Of a stretch of 64,000 nt of DNA, positions 37,446 through 49,133 are shown piece by piece. Made by a program: the position numbers and the translations under genes. Source of the DNA: Chrysomallon squamiferum (Eukaryota; Mollusca; Gastropoda; Neomphalida; Peltospiridae); the NCBI GenBank assembly GCA_012295275.1, contig CM022670.1, positions 14,971,862-15,035,861 of the forward strand, given 5' to 3'. The stretch's first letter is position 1; every line of letters starts with the position of its first letter. A model generated the notes under the pieces. The model worked only from the letters and a program-made list of their open reading frames with translations. It was not told the DNA's origin and made no database searches.

Positions 37446-38689
37446 GTTACCTCTAATTCGTGGTTTTGTTTCACAGAACTATGAACACTAGGGCTCATAT
37501 TTTGGATTCTCCTACTTACAGCTTTATGTATTTTGTTTTATATTGAAATGTTGCCTCATTTTTCTCTCTCTTACAACTTAGGTACTTGTTAAGCACAGTT
37601 TTACAAAGTTTACAAAGACCGAATGAATATGTGTTATAGAAGTTAAAAAATGTGATTCATTAAACTGAATCAGTTTGTAACGTTTAAAGGGGAGACAATC
37701 TCATTATACTTATTAAAGAAGTAATCAAGGGAAGCAACTCAAAAAAGAATACAAAACCCACTCGTACACTTTGACCTATCTTCTTTTAATGATGCCACCG
37801 TTTAATAAGCTAATTGTCTGCAAACAGAAGTTAGTATTAGTGTTTTTTTCTTGACGTAAACCCTTTGTCTGTCGTGCCGTTGTTCAATAACATTCCAAAG
37901 TAGTTTTTGTGAGTGTTTTTAATTTTCACAAAAGACGACTTGCCGACTGGTCGTCTTGAAGTCACAGGTGCGTTTGATTTGCAAGTCCTTTTGTGTTTTA
38001 GTTACCCAAATAGAATTAAACTACGAGGTGGGCGGTGCCAAATGTTACGAAAACAGCACTGCACCGAACCAGTCTATTTTCTTGCTACAGTCGCAGTCTT
38101 TTTCTATATTGAACTCGAGTCTTTTGTTTCACTATAAACAAATGTTAAAGATTCTGTAAAGTGACCTTAGACCGCTGATTTGTTTGGCTACGTAATTGTT
38201 TTGTAAATGTTAGGGTCGATGAAGGTAAAAATGAATGACTCTGAAATAGTATCACTTCAGTGTTGAATGCGAATATAAAGAAAGTACCTGGAAAATGAAA
38301 ATGGTATCAGTTCGCTGTACTTCGCTTCAAGAACCTTCTTAAATAACAGAAATTGTTACTTGCTTATAACAGTAACCGAATAAACCCGTTATTTAAAACA
38401 TTTAAACATTTGTTTTAATAATTTTATATGATTCATTTGATCTGAACAAGATTTAGATTAGTATTATCATCTATATTGAACCTGGAAACATTTTAAACAT
38501 ATAAAGAATATATATGTATAAAAATTATATATATATTTTATTAATATTCAGAATTTTGATATTTCCACTGAATACTTCTATACGTGTGATTCAGTCCATA
38601 ACATTTTTGAAATACGTTTCAATATCACAAAGTTAAAAAAAAAAGTAAAAAAAAAAGACATCAACTTTAAATAACCCCCACCCTGACAT
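37446..38689. other. AT-rich stretch, no gene seen
   Basis: A 74-codon frame at 37,913-38,137 has no recognisable domain and a poor start context; I do not call it. Confidence 0.45.
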
Positions 38690-39089
38690 TAAACAGAATT
38701 ATGCGTACAGAATGACCTAATCCAAGGACCACCAAGACAGTCGCTAGGGGGTGGGTGGCTGGCATGTCCAAAACGAAACAGACACTCATAACGTTTACGT
38801 AAGACAGCTGACCTTATGGTGAACGTGCTGCAATGCCGTCGTCGAGTGAATCAAAGTGCACGGGGTCCTCGGCGTTTGAAGAGCGAGTACGTCAGCAGGT
38901 GCAGTCGTTGTAGAAGTATGTCCACCAGTTCTGTATGTCTCGTGGGTATGTCACCGTGTTACGGCGTCTGAAGAAGCAAGTTACAGTAAATCCCAGGTTG
39001 AGTTCGGAGCTGTAGGTTTTGTAACGCTGGCGCCGACTCCCACGTCGTTCTCCGTGAGATGTTGTAAGCTTTGAACACGCTCGTAAAAT
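38690..39089. other. GC-richer island, possible exon(s)
   Basis: Composition rises well above the surroundings and several CpG appear. On the - strand a Met-less frame is open from 39,089 to a TGA at 38,892; its last residues are rich in Arg, Trp, Tyr and Cys, as a terminal exon might be. On the + strand an ATG at 38,833 opens 26 codons with a weak donor at 38,898. Only one can be right, and neither is recognised. It may also be a promoter island or an old repeat. Confidence 0.3.
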
Positions 39090-39517
39090 TTATATCTTAT
39101 AAATATTCAGATGTTTGTGTGGTGTTTTAGAAAATATTATTGTTTCAAGACGTGGATCAGTTACGTTGCAATACTATACAGTGCAATAGCATACAGTACG
39201 ATAATATATATTACAGGCAAAAAAAAAAAAAAAAAAAAAAGCAAAAATAATAAAAGATTGTTCTAATGTTTAACAGTCTAAACCTATTTTCACTTGTTAA
39301 AATATTAGGATTAGGGAATAGTACAAACAAAAGTGAAAAAGCAACAAATTTGTGTTTACCTTTTTTTTTTGGTTTCAATTCTCTTTTCGTCTACTTTTTC
39401 ATCATCATCATCATCATCATCATTATTATTATTATTATTATTACTTTTATTGTTATTATTTTAATATTTATTATTTTTATTATTCTTACTATTGCTATTA
39501 TTATTATTTTACTGTTG

Positions 39518-39553
<36 letters not shown>

Positions 39554-40706
39554 TTTATTATCACCACAATTAAACATTCAGTTCTAAAATATTATATAAA
39601 CTGTATATAAAGTTAGCTTACTTCCTTGACAAAGATCTTTTATTATCTAACAACACTTATATATTTACCAAGCTGCGATACTACAAGTATTTTTGTTATC
39701 TGGAGAGCTACTACACAGGATAATAAATAAAGTGAAGAATAAAACAGAGCTTATCCAACTGACAAAACTCCACAAAGTATCTGTCCAGTTTGGGTGAATT
39801 AGAGCGCTAGTCGTTATTTGTGACACCTATAGTAGTTAAAAGAAATGATTAAGTTTTGTATATAGATAAAACATTTACAAAAAAAAATCTAGCTTTTTTT
39901 TTCTTCATATAAATAACTACAAGATGTAAAATGTACTATACAAATTCGACATTTTGTCGCGCCGAAATCGATGATTTAAATACGTTTAACTTTTTTTCGT
40001 CATTTCTACATTGTTGGCATTTTGATATTTACGTAATAAAAATAAAATAACAGGCGGCTATGTTTTTAAATCGAAATATTTAAGTGACCATAAAATTAAT
40101 GAGAATTTGTTTAACAATATAGAATATAGATTTTAAAAATAGTATTAAAATTTGCTAAAAACGAAAAGAAAATTGATTTATAGAGAAATCTCTGAAAGTG
40201 CTCTTCTGTTTTGTAATCTCTTTCCAACTGATCAAGAACGTCTTTAATCTCCTGCGTTAGAGCAATTCTAGATCGAGAAAAATACCACCCCTGTATTTAT
40301 TTCGCTTTTTTCTAGAGAAATAATAGGTCTTTATTTATTTATTTATTTATTTATATAGAATATAGTATTCCATAATTCGGTAAAAGTATGAAATGTGCAG
40401 TTGCATGTGCATAATCGTCAGTTATTCTTGCCTAATGCTTCATTATATAGTATAGTAATAGACATGCACAGACATTCACTCAATCACACATTCTAAATAC
40501 ATACATACACAAACATATGTATACATTCTAAATACATACATACACAAACATACATAGAAAGATAGACAGATACAGTCATTTTCATATATACATATATACA
40601 TACATACATAAAGAGATACATAGATATATTATATACATAAACAGATACATATATTCATACAAACACGTACATATGTACGATCTGTACACATAGACACACA
40701 TATATG

Positions 40707-40750
<44 letters not shown>

Positions 40751-40776
40751 TATACATACTACACACACATATATAA
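39090..40776. other. Gene-poor stretch with simple repeats
   Basis: Holds an A run (39,219-39,240), the ATT/ATC tract at 39,400, a TTTA tract (40,331-40,354), a directly duplicated block of ATACATACATACACAAACAT (about 40,495-40,555) and a CA run (about 40,715-40,746). Confidence 0.5.
39400..39560. repeat. (ATC)n/(ATT)n tract
   Basis: About 160 bp of three-base units, ATC then ATT with variants. Confidence 0.9.
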
Positions 40777-40986
40777 GAACAGAGAGGACACGAAATTGGC
40801 ATTCATTAAAATTTATGTTACTGAGCTTAACGTGATGAAGTGTGTTTTTCTCTATTGTACTTATATATATATATATAACGTACACAGATCCTCATGTATA
40901 AGTACAATACAGAAACACACACTTCATCACGTTAAGCTCAGTAACATACATTTTACTGAATACTAATTTCACTGTCCTCTCTGTTC
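40777..40986. repeat. 210-bp inverted repeat with ~90-bp arms
   Basis: The left arm (40,777-40,865) and right arm (40,897-40,986) are reverse complements at about 91% (roughly seven substitutions and one indel by hand alignment). The arms begin GAACAGAGAGGACA and share GTTACTGAGCTTAACGTGAT in the middle. The 31-bp spacer starts with a TA run. No clear target-site duplication flanks it. It could be a fold-back or MITE-type element, or the DNA of a hairpin RNA. Confidence 0.9.
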
Positions 40987-41258
40987 CTTTTTGACAAATG
41001 ATTGTAAAGAAATATTCACGTATTAAATCAAACTAAGTAATACACTTTTTAACTGTATGAAATGAATATACCTTTTTAACCATGTGATCAACACGTAATA
41101 CAATAACTTAGATATAAATCTTAAACTGTTATATATTACGCTGGAAATTATAATAATATATTATACTTTCCCCCTTCCCCTCTCTAGCCCCCTCCTTTTA
41201 GCGTAACGAATTTACAAAACACTGCTCCGCTTAGTCATTCGTATTATCTTTACATAAT

Positions 41259-41260
<2 letters not shown>

Positions 41261-41307
<47 letters not shown>

Positions 41308-41425
41308 TGATAATGGAGATGATGATGATAATGATTATAATGATAGTAATAAAATGATGATGATGATAATGATAATGATGATGATGATGATAATGATAAT
41401 GATGATGATAATAATAATAATAAAT
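41261..41425. repeat. (AAT)n then (GAT)n tract
   Basis: About 40 bp of AAT followed by interleaved GAT and AAT units. Confidence 0.9.
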
Positions 41426-42294
41426 TAAAATGATAAGAAGTGGATGTATAATTTCTATAAAGAAATGGATATCACTTTCAAAATGATGTTACTAGGAAAA
41501 TAATTTGATTACATGGCGATAGTGTAAAAAACGTTAGCATCTCTGCTTGAAATATTTGTTCTCGTTTTTCAGTTTATATACAGCTGATGTTTAATCACTG
41601 TTGCACACTTCCTCTTATTTAGTCAGATTTGTCCAGTTTTCTTGTCGATAGCATGTGCAGGACGTTGATGAATATAGCTGACTTTAAGTAACGGTTCTGA
41701 TGGAGATGAAATACCTCAAGAAAACTCCATACATATATATATATATTACAGACAGGGGAAAAAAATTATTTTGAAATATGAGGATTACAAATCAGAAGAA
41801 AAAATTGACTTTGCATTTCTTAAAATAGATTTATCAAAATTTTAACACTCCATAAAAAAGAAAAGAAAAAAAAGAACCTGTTTTCTTCGATTGATTTTTC
41901 TTGCACGAATGCATAAAGTAAATCAAATAATGGCCACGTTTTATTTAATGTCATCTTATTTCTGTGCACATCAACTTTTAAGCGTTATTTAAATCACAAC
42001 TAATAACATTCTTGGCTGTTTCCATAACGATTCATTAAAACGGAAGTCAGTTTACAAGTCATTTCAAGTCTTTTACGTAACGACGAGTAAATGAAACGTT
42101 TCTTTGACAAATACAGTGAGCTAACGTCAGTTGTGTCAGTGGAAATGTCGTTGTGAAAATTATGTTTGAAAAGGGCAAAGATTATTTAAAGAATAACATT
42201 AAAAATGAGGAGCAGAAAAAGACTTTAAATCAAAGTAGAACACTTCTTGCAGTTCCTTTATAATAAATAACTAAATTTAGAGAGAATCAGAGAG

Positions 42295-42299
<5 letters not shown>

Positions 42300-42377
<78 letters not shown>
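42300..42377. repeat. (GA)n microsatellite
   Basis: A pure GA run of about 78 bp. Confidence 0.95.
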
Positions 42378-42381
<4 letters not shown>

Positions 42382-43164
42382 AAGATCATGTTAAATGAAG
42401 CATTCAGCATAAGGTTTTCTAAAAATTTATATTAATCATTAACTAAGCGTTTTTAGTCGCTTTCGCCTCCAGAGATATGTAAATCAGAGTAAAGATGAAA
42501 GCGTGGTATTGTAATTTATTTCAAAGCTGAAAAGTAAATTGAGTAATTCGAAATTTCTCAAATTAAATTAGGTAAAAAGCTGTTATAGATCATTATAACA
42601 TTTATCCTGAATTTTTTTTTCGTTTTTTTTTTTTTTTTTTGGCGGGTGGGTGATTGTTTGTTACTTTAATTATCTCATTTTTCCTGTTTTTCGTACATCA
42701 ACTAAAATATATATATTTTTTATGCTGGTTATCTTGATCTCGTTATAGGGTCATTAACATGTCAGATATCTTTGTAACTCTTGAAGACAACTGTAAACAG
42801 ATATCCGTTTTCAGATTTATTCTTTTCAATTTATTTGAAGCGGTAATCATTTATTGCGGGCATTCACATTTATGTACTCCTGTGATCGGGTTAAACTGTC
42901 ATCACTGTGTACTCAGTCATGCTTAGCAAGATATTCCTTGAAGAACTTCTAGCAATGGATACTGACATGATTTTCTCTAAAAGCAATACACACGTCTGTT
43001 ACTCTGTTATAAATTAGAAGAATGATAGTCAGGTGAAAAGAAGAGAGAGAGAGAGAAAAAATACACGTAGAATTTAAGAATGACACGTTTTGTTGTTTTT
43101 GTCCATCATCAGTTTCTTTTGCGTCCTTTTTATAAAGACTCACCTAATCCTTGCTTTAATAACG

Positions 43165-43191
43165 TCACAGCAGGAGTGACGTCACAGCAGA
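43165..43191. promoter_or_regulatory. Paired CRE-like sites
   Basis: AACGTCACAGCAG is followed at once by TGACGTCACAGCAG: a half CRE and a perfect CRE in a short tandem duplication. No nearby coding start is known. Confidence 0.3.
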
Positions 43192-46100
43192 AAAAATGAA
43201 ATATTTAAGAAAAGAAAATGAAAAAAGATAAAATAAAGTCTTCACGATAAACCTATATACAGACATAAATAGCGTGATAAAAAGAAATTTAAAAAAAATT
43301 ATAGAAAACTAATTTGACAATGCTATTCACTGAGAATTCGGTTATGACCAGATTATCATTACGTCACAACAAGATAACTAGGCGGCTATTTGCACTAACG
43401 TCCATGCATAGTGCTCACAAAATCGTCTTAACTTCACGTTTTATTAAATAGTATACCAGTTCATTTATATTAAACATCAAGACACATTAAGCACAAGTTG
43501 AATGTTTGTTGAAATGTTTCATCAAAATATTCTCTGAACAGGAAATTCAGATAGTAATGTGGTTCATTAACGCTAGAAGAATTTAGTACTTTATTTCTAT
43601 TCTGTAACAGAGTTATATATAGAGGTAATAAAATAAAAAAGTATACATGTGAATGTAATAGACATCTCGTCATTTTCTGTTGTTGTAAAGTTTTAAAAAA
43701 ATGAGTATCGTTGTCGTAGATGTACTAAGAGTATAGCGATCACTTTACTAAGATGTACTGTGATACGAGAAATAATTTAAAGTATCGTTAAATGTTAATT
43801 AACTTATTTTTCAATTCTAATAATTAATTTCAACATTTGTGGTAGAACATCTGCACAGTTTAAAAAGCGTTGGCGAATGTACAGTATTTAGAATTACAGA
43901 TATGTATTTTACAAAAATAATTATTAATGGAAATACATTAATGCTCTTTCTTTAAACAGACAGGATGTAATTCGTTTAATGCATTTTTTTAAATTCTTTC
44001 CGAAACGTTTATTTCTTGTAACGTTTTTCTAACATGTGACATTTGTGGAATTTAGCCCGCTGGAAACAAGACCGAACATTTGCTGCACATTAAATATGTG
44101 TTTATACAAGCTTACCTCGTCTGCTTCACGTAAAATACAACCCTGCAGCAACATTCTAGCAACCCTTGTCGCTTATTTGTATCGTGTTTTTATTTCAACA
44201 GTCGATACATTTACCCAGTGCCAGCACGTGCCAGCGTGTGCCAGAAACAATAGCAAACACGAATCTAAAAATTACTGAAAGAAAAAAAGTGGATTTGTGT
44301 ACGGAAATGAATTCAGCATGTCATAAAATAAAATAAACACAGCGATGTCTTAAATATTTCGCTGCTAACTGGTTTGTGCAGTATTTCAGTTGCAAACTCT
44401 TACCTGAAATATTAATAGACTGTGTTTACATGCAAGAAGTAATATATCTGTTTTATGTAACTCACGCTATTACAAAACAAATTTCATATTGCAGGTTTTT
44501 CTCTCCTGCAGTTCTTCTTGGATGAACATCTGTCACAGTTAATTTGTTACAAAGGACATTTATAATAGCTGAAGTTGCCTTCCTGTATTTACGTATTCGG
44601 AAGTGTTGAGAAATAAATGATTATTTTGTACGCAGACAAATCCTCAGGACATTAATGATAAAAGACAAATGCATGCAATGTATTTATATCTGGAGACAGA
44701 AATAGCCCATCTGAAATACCAGGCATGTAGTAAACTCTAATACAGTTACTCACTGATTAAGTAATGTGGTTATTTTCTTTCGTTTTTTGTTAGAATCTCA
44801 CTGAATTAGATTTAACAAGATTAGTACAGCATGTTTTGTCTCTTTAGTAATCAATGCAATATAAGCAAATAACACAACATACACGTACGCACATACGCAT
44901 ACACGCAGACACTGCCACCATGGCAATAAACAGTTGCTCGCATTAATATCTGCACATGCACATACAAAAACATAAATCTCCACAACCGTGTATATACATG
45001 TAAACATTAACCTGATCGTAGAACATGTTTATGTAAACGTGTACGTGTTATACAGCAAGAAAGCAACTCTGCGGAATAATGAGACTAACATGATGGCTAA
45101 CTGAGAAAGTAACATCGACATGTGAAGATTTTCAACAAACCTGTCACCGCAGAGCGGTTCGCGTTATTACAACACTGCTGCTTGTTTTGCTTCTCATATT
45201 CTTTTTACTGAAGTGTTGTTACACAGGATACTTCAGTGTGTGCAATCTTTGTTTGTGAAGCAACAGATAACAACGTAATGTCAGATACTGTATGATTCCT
45301 GCTGCAGACACACTCGTGAGTCACTTATGTCATCATGTTACAGACGAGGAATTTTTATTTAAGTGTTTGACGTACGCAGCAGATTAATTTATCTATTGTA
45401 TTTTGTTTCATTAATTTATCAGTCCCGTATTGCTCATCTGAGTGTCGCTGAGGTGGGTTTTGTCTGTAACTGAGGTCAAATCAAGTTAAGGTCATGTCAG
45501 GTCGTGTTATGTCATGTCAGGTCAGGTTTGAAAAAAAAAAAGATAATAAAATGTTTCTGGAGGATAGGAGAGAATGGTGAAGGAATCTGTTTTTTTTACG
45601 CATTTCTTTTGTTCTGGTTTTGCTGAATTCGCATTTGGATAAATCATGTATTCTACATTAGTCATGGTGGTTGTCTTAGAACGTAGTCATAGTTGTCGAT
45701 ACATTATTATTACAAGTAGTCATGGACCCAGTAGTATCAGTTATAGTACCAATACAAATGTTGGCAGTCTTTGACAGTAGTACTGGTAGCAATAGTAGAA
45801 TTAATAGCAATAGTAATAGTAGTAGTAGTAGTTGATGTTGTATTAGTTGATGTAGCCGCTGACAAAGTAATAGACACAGTAGCAGTCGTCGTAACTGACA
45901 CAGTAGTTGTTGTAATAGAAGCAGTCCTAGACAAATTAGTAATAGTGATAGTAGTAGCATTGACAAAATAATAGTAGAAGTAGCAACATTGGACACAGGA
46001 GTAGTTGTAGACACAGTAGTGGCAGTAGCAGTCGTCACTGACAGTAGCAGTAGTAGTCGTTATTGCAGTGTTAGTAGTAGTAGTCGTCGTAATTGCAGAC

Positions 46101-47074
46101 ACAGAAGCAGTAATGGAATAGTAGTAGCACTGAAAAATAACGTAAACAGGTGAATGATTAAAAAAAACGAATCCTTTATTCTTTTTGAAGTTTTTTTATG
46201 ACATATTTAATTAATTCAAAAATCAACTTTCCATATAAGCTTTAGAATACAATGAAAAATTTCATAAATTCTTTTGTACTAAAGTCCAATGGTTGTGTTG
46301 ACGGTACTACTGAGTGAAACCAGTGAACGATTTTGAAACTAAAACAATACTGTTTGTTAGTCTTATCTGACAGATTTGTTATTTGTGTCAACATATATTG
46401 GCAGCTTTTGTTTTTGGTAGAGGGAAACACAGGCAAAGGATTGATTTCATTGATGGTATGATAAGAGCCGATTCTAACAACACAACAGTAAACTAGAATG
46501 ATAATGACACAATTAACTGAAGTAAAAAAAACAAGGCAAGTAATAAAATTTAAAAACGAAAAAAAAGAATTAAAAAACCCCAGGAATTAATAATTTTATA
46601 TTATTTATTTTTGTCACTCGATAATGGGTTTATGAAAACAAACAAATAAACAAAGAAAAAACAACAAAACAAAGAAATATATATACACCACTACCTCAAG
46701 AAACACACAAATCTTACACGCTAATTAAAAATAAAAAAGAAGAAAAACTCAAACAAAAAACCATTCCCGAATAAATATATATATATATAAGCTGAATATA
46801 TAAGCTCTGAGTGAAAGATTAGTATTGGGACATCAAGAAATAAATGTTTATTGCCGGGTGTAATTAGAAAGTTGTAATCAACCACAGAACCTTGAAAACA
46901 CAAAACTTTTGCATACGGGAACATCTTATTTGGTCGAAAATGTCTTGTTTACTCTTACAAAAAGACGGTTTGTTTTATTTGTGGGGAAGTATTAGTTGTG
47001 ACGGGAATTATGGCAAATAGGTCCATTTATTGAAGCAACTACCTTGAATCTTGAAGAATATTTATAAACATAAT

Positions 47075-47109
<35 letters not shown>

Positions 47110-47550
47110 AATATTAATCAAAATTGAAAATTTCGCAACCCCCAATAAATACAAATAAAAAATTAAAAAATAAAAATAAATATTTTAAAAAAAAAAACAA
47201 AATAACAAAAAAATAATTTTTTTTTTTTTAAAATAACAAAAAAATAATAAAAAAACCTATAACAACTCTAACTGATTTCAAACCGGATTTTCACAAAATT
47301 CACTTACATATTTGTATCATATTTTCATAATTTTACAATTAATTATTTTTTATTTTTCTGCTTATTAATATAATTCAACATTATTTTATTATTATTACTA
47401 TTATTTTATATTTCAAATATGACACAAGAACGAATTCAACGAGAAGAAATTCATTTTAGTTTATAATCGATTAAAGGTGAGACTGAAAAAGCGACGGTTC
47501 AAAAACATCGGCGAGTAATTCACAAAAATGTTACCAAGCATTATTCTGAG
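43192..47550. other. Gene-poor stretch
   Basis: Features noted: a GTGCCAGC(A/G) triple word at 44,219-44,243, AGGTCA half-sites at 45,473-45,528, the AGT tract at 45,770, and A runs at 47,080-47,107. No exon I can defend. Confidence 0.45.
45770..46110 (+). repeat. Degenerate (AGT)n tract with ~21-bp internal words
   Basis: About 340 bp of AGT, AAT and AGC units with recurring words such as GACACAGTAGCAGT. Long open frames on both strands (up to 121 codons) are low-complexity Thr/Val/Leu and result from the three-base period. Confidence 0.85.
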
Positions 47551-47553
47551 TCG

Positions 47554-47678
47554 TGCGCATGCGCTGTTGTTTCCTTCCTTGGGCGTTCGTTTTCGTTGTA
47601 TAATGTTGTTACTTTAATGTCTGTGTCGCGTGTTTGTGTGTGATTGTAGGCAGTCGCTGGACAATTTTCGGTAGCTAG
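47554..47678 (+). promoter_or_regulatory. NRF-1 palindrome and probable 5' UTR exon with splice donor
   Basis: TGCGCATGCGC at 47,554-47,564 is a full NRF-1 palindrome. It is followed by about 115 nt of mixed composition and then a very good donor, CTAG/GTAAGTG (last exon base 47,678). This is the usual layout of a TATA-less promoter with a non-coding first exon. The next exon would lie to the right on the + strand; I could not find it. Confidence 0.45.
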
Positions 47679-48186
47679 GTAAGTGAAAATAATTTTTCTT
47701 TCATCAAAATAACATTAGATCCTAATATTTTAATACTTTTTCACTTTTATTGGATTATTTTTATTTTTATTTTTTACTTTTATTAATTTGTGGTATTTTT
47801 ATTCTTTTTTGTCAAATCAGCTTTACTGTAACATTTTAGAAAAAAAAAAAAGGTTTCCTTGTTGACACTGCACTTTGTGTACACTGGGCTCGTCTGCTTC
47901 TTGCACTTGAAAATCTTAACTAAATGTACGTGCGAAAATTTTAAAAAAGAAGAAAATTGAAAAGAGGTGCAGCTTAAAACTCCTAAAAAAAAAAAAAAAA
48001 AAAAAAAATAACAGTTTGTAATATTTCTAATTTTTTTTATCCCTTTTAATAAAAAAAAAAAACAGTTTTTAATATTTCTAATTAGGTTGTCTTTTTTTTT
48101 TTTTATAATAAAAGATCTTCTTTTCTTCATTCTTCTTCTTCTTCTTCTTTAATAATATTAATAATAATAATAATAATAATAATAAT

Positions 48187-48222
<36 letters not shown>

Positions 48223-48789
48223 TTTGTAGGGTAGTAGAAGTAGTGGTAGTAGCAGTAGTAATAATAGTGATGGTGATAGTAGTAATAGCAGTAGCAGTAG
48301 TAGTAATATTGTTACTGTCATTGTTGTTGCTGTTTAATTATTAAAGTGTTTCTAAATGTTCCATTCACTTTATTTGTATAAAATAACACACGTAACACAG
48401 ATTACCTCCGCTCTTAAACTATATCTTTATCTAGTACATTAAGAAGATATAATATGATACAGTAATAAATAAAGAAGACACAATAATATTACTGCATTTA
48501 CTTTTTTATGGATGACAGTTTAATCGTAAACAACAGACATATAATGTGAAAGTTAGTCTGTAATATACTGTGATCTGTCACATGTATATTAATATGTTGA
48601 TGATCATTTACAGCTAAATACGCTTCTTTGTTTTATTTTCTATCTGAACGCTCACTTAAAACTTGATGTTCATAACGTAAGAAATAGAAAATGATTTTAC
48701 AGATTGTTAAATATGAATATCAACTTATAATAACATTCTATAACTTTTAATCCATGACAACTGGGTCTGGCTTTCCTATTCGAGTCTAT
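47679..48789. other. AT-rich stretch with simple repeats
   Basis: If the preceding promoter is real this is intron. It has A runs (47,985-48,008; 48,050), a CTT run (48,130-48,148), AAT runs (48,150-48,222) and an AGT run (48,225-48,305). Confidence 0.45.
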
Positions 48790-48809
48790 AATATACGTTG
48801 TCTGTGTCT

Positions 48810-48875
48810 CAACGTCACGTCAGTTGGTGACGTTGATTGGTGGTTTCACAGCCAATGAGAAAACGGAGTTCATAA
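48810..48875. promoter_or_regulatory. CCAAT-box and CRE-like cluster
   Basis: AACGTCACGTCA, then GGTGACGTTG, then ATTGG (about 48,836-48,840) and CCAAT (about 48,852-48,856) crowd within 65 bp. CRE half-sites with inverted CCAAT boxes are typical of active promoters on either strand. No first exon could be fixed. Confidence 0.35.
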
Positions 48876-49065
48876 TCAAACGTTCTCCTTACGTCTACTC
48901 GAAATTAGCTCATCGCAGAAGAGAGATGAGTCAATTACTGATATTTCTAGAATGTTCATCAAGCCAAAGAGGGATTTCTGTTTGTTACTTTTTAAAGCAC
49001 TGAGATAAAACTGTTATCTTGGGTGTATAATGCGTGGTTCTGTTCAAGTCGCAAAAGCTGGTAAC

Positions 49066-49133
49066 CCGAAATATTTTGCAGCTCACGATATTTTGTAACT
49101 CGCAATATCTTGTACCTCGAAATATTTTGTAAC
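49066..49133. repeat. 17-bp tandem repeat, four copies
   Basis: Four consecutive 17-base units of the form CGAAATATTTTGTAACT with one to four differences each. Confidence 0.85.

Larger units (their letters stand above)
40987..43160. other. Gene-poor stretch
   Basis: Contains the AAT/GAT tract at 41,261, the GA tract at 42,300 and a T run (42,611-42,640). No exon seen. Confidence 0.5.

Noticed and set aside
44219-44243. Triple word GTGCCAGC(A/G) resembling a tumour-suppressor response element
   Set aside because: It is a very short repeat without the required half-site pattern, and no gene lies nearby.
45676-46102. 120-codon low-complexity frames on the - strand
   Set aside because: They arise from AGT/AAC trinucleotide tracts; the composition is only Thr, Val, Leu and Ser, and all three frames are similarly open.
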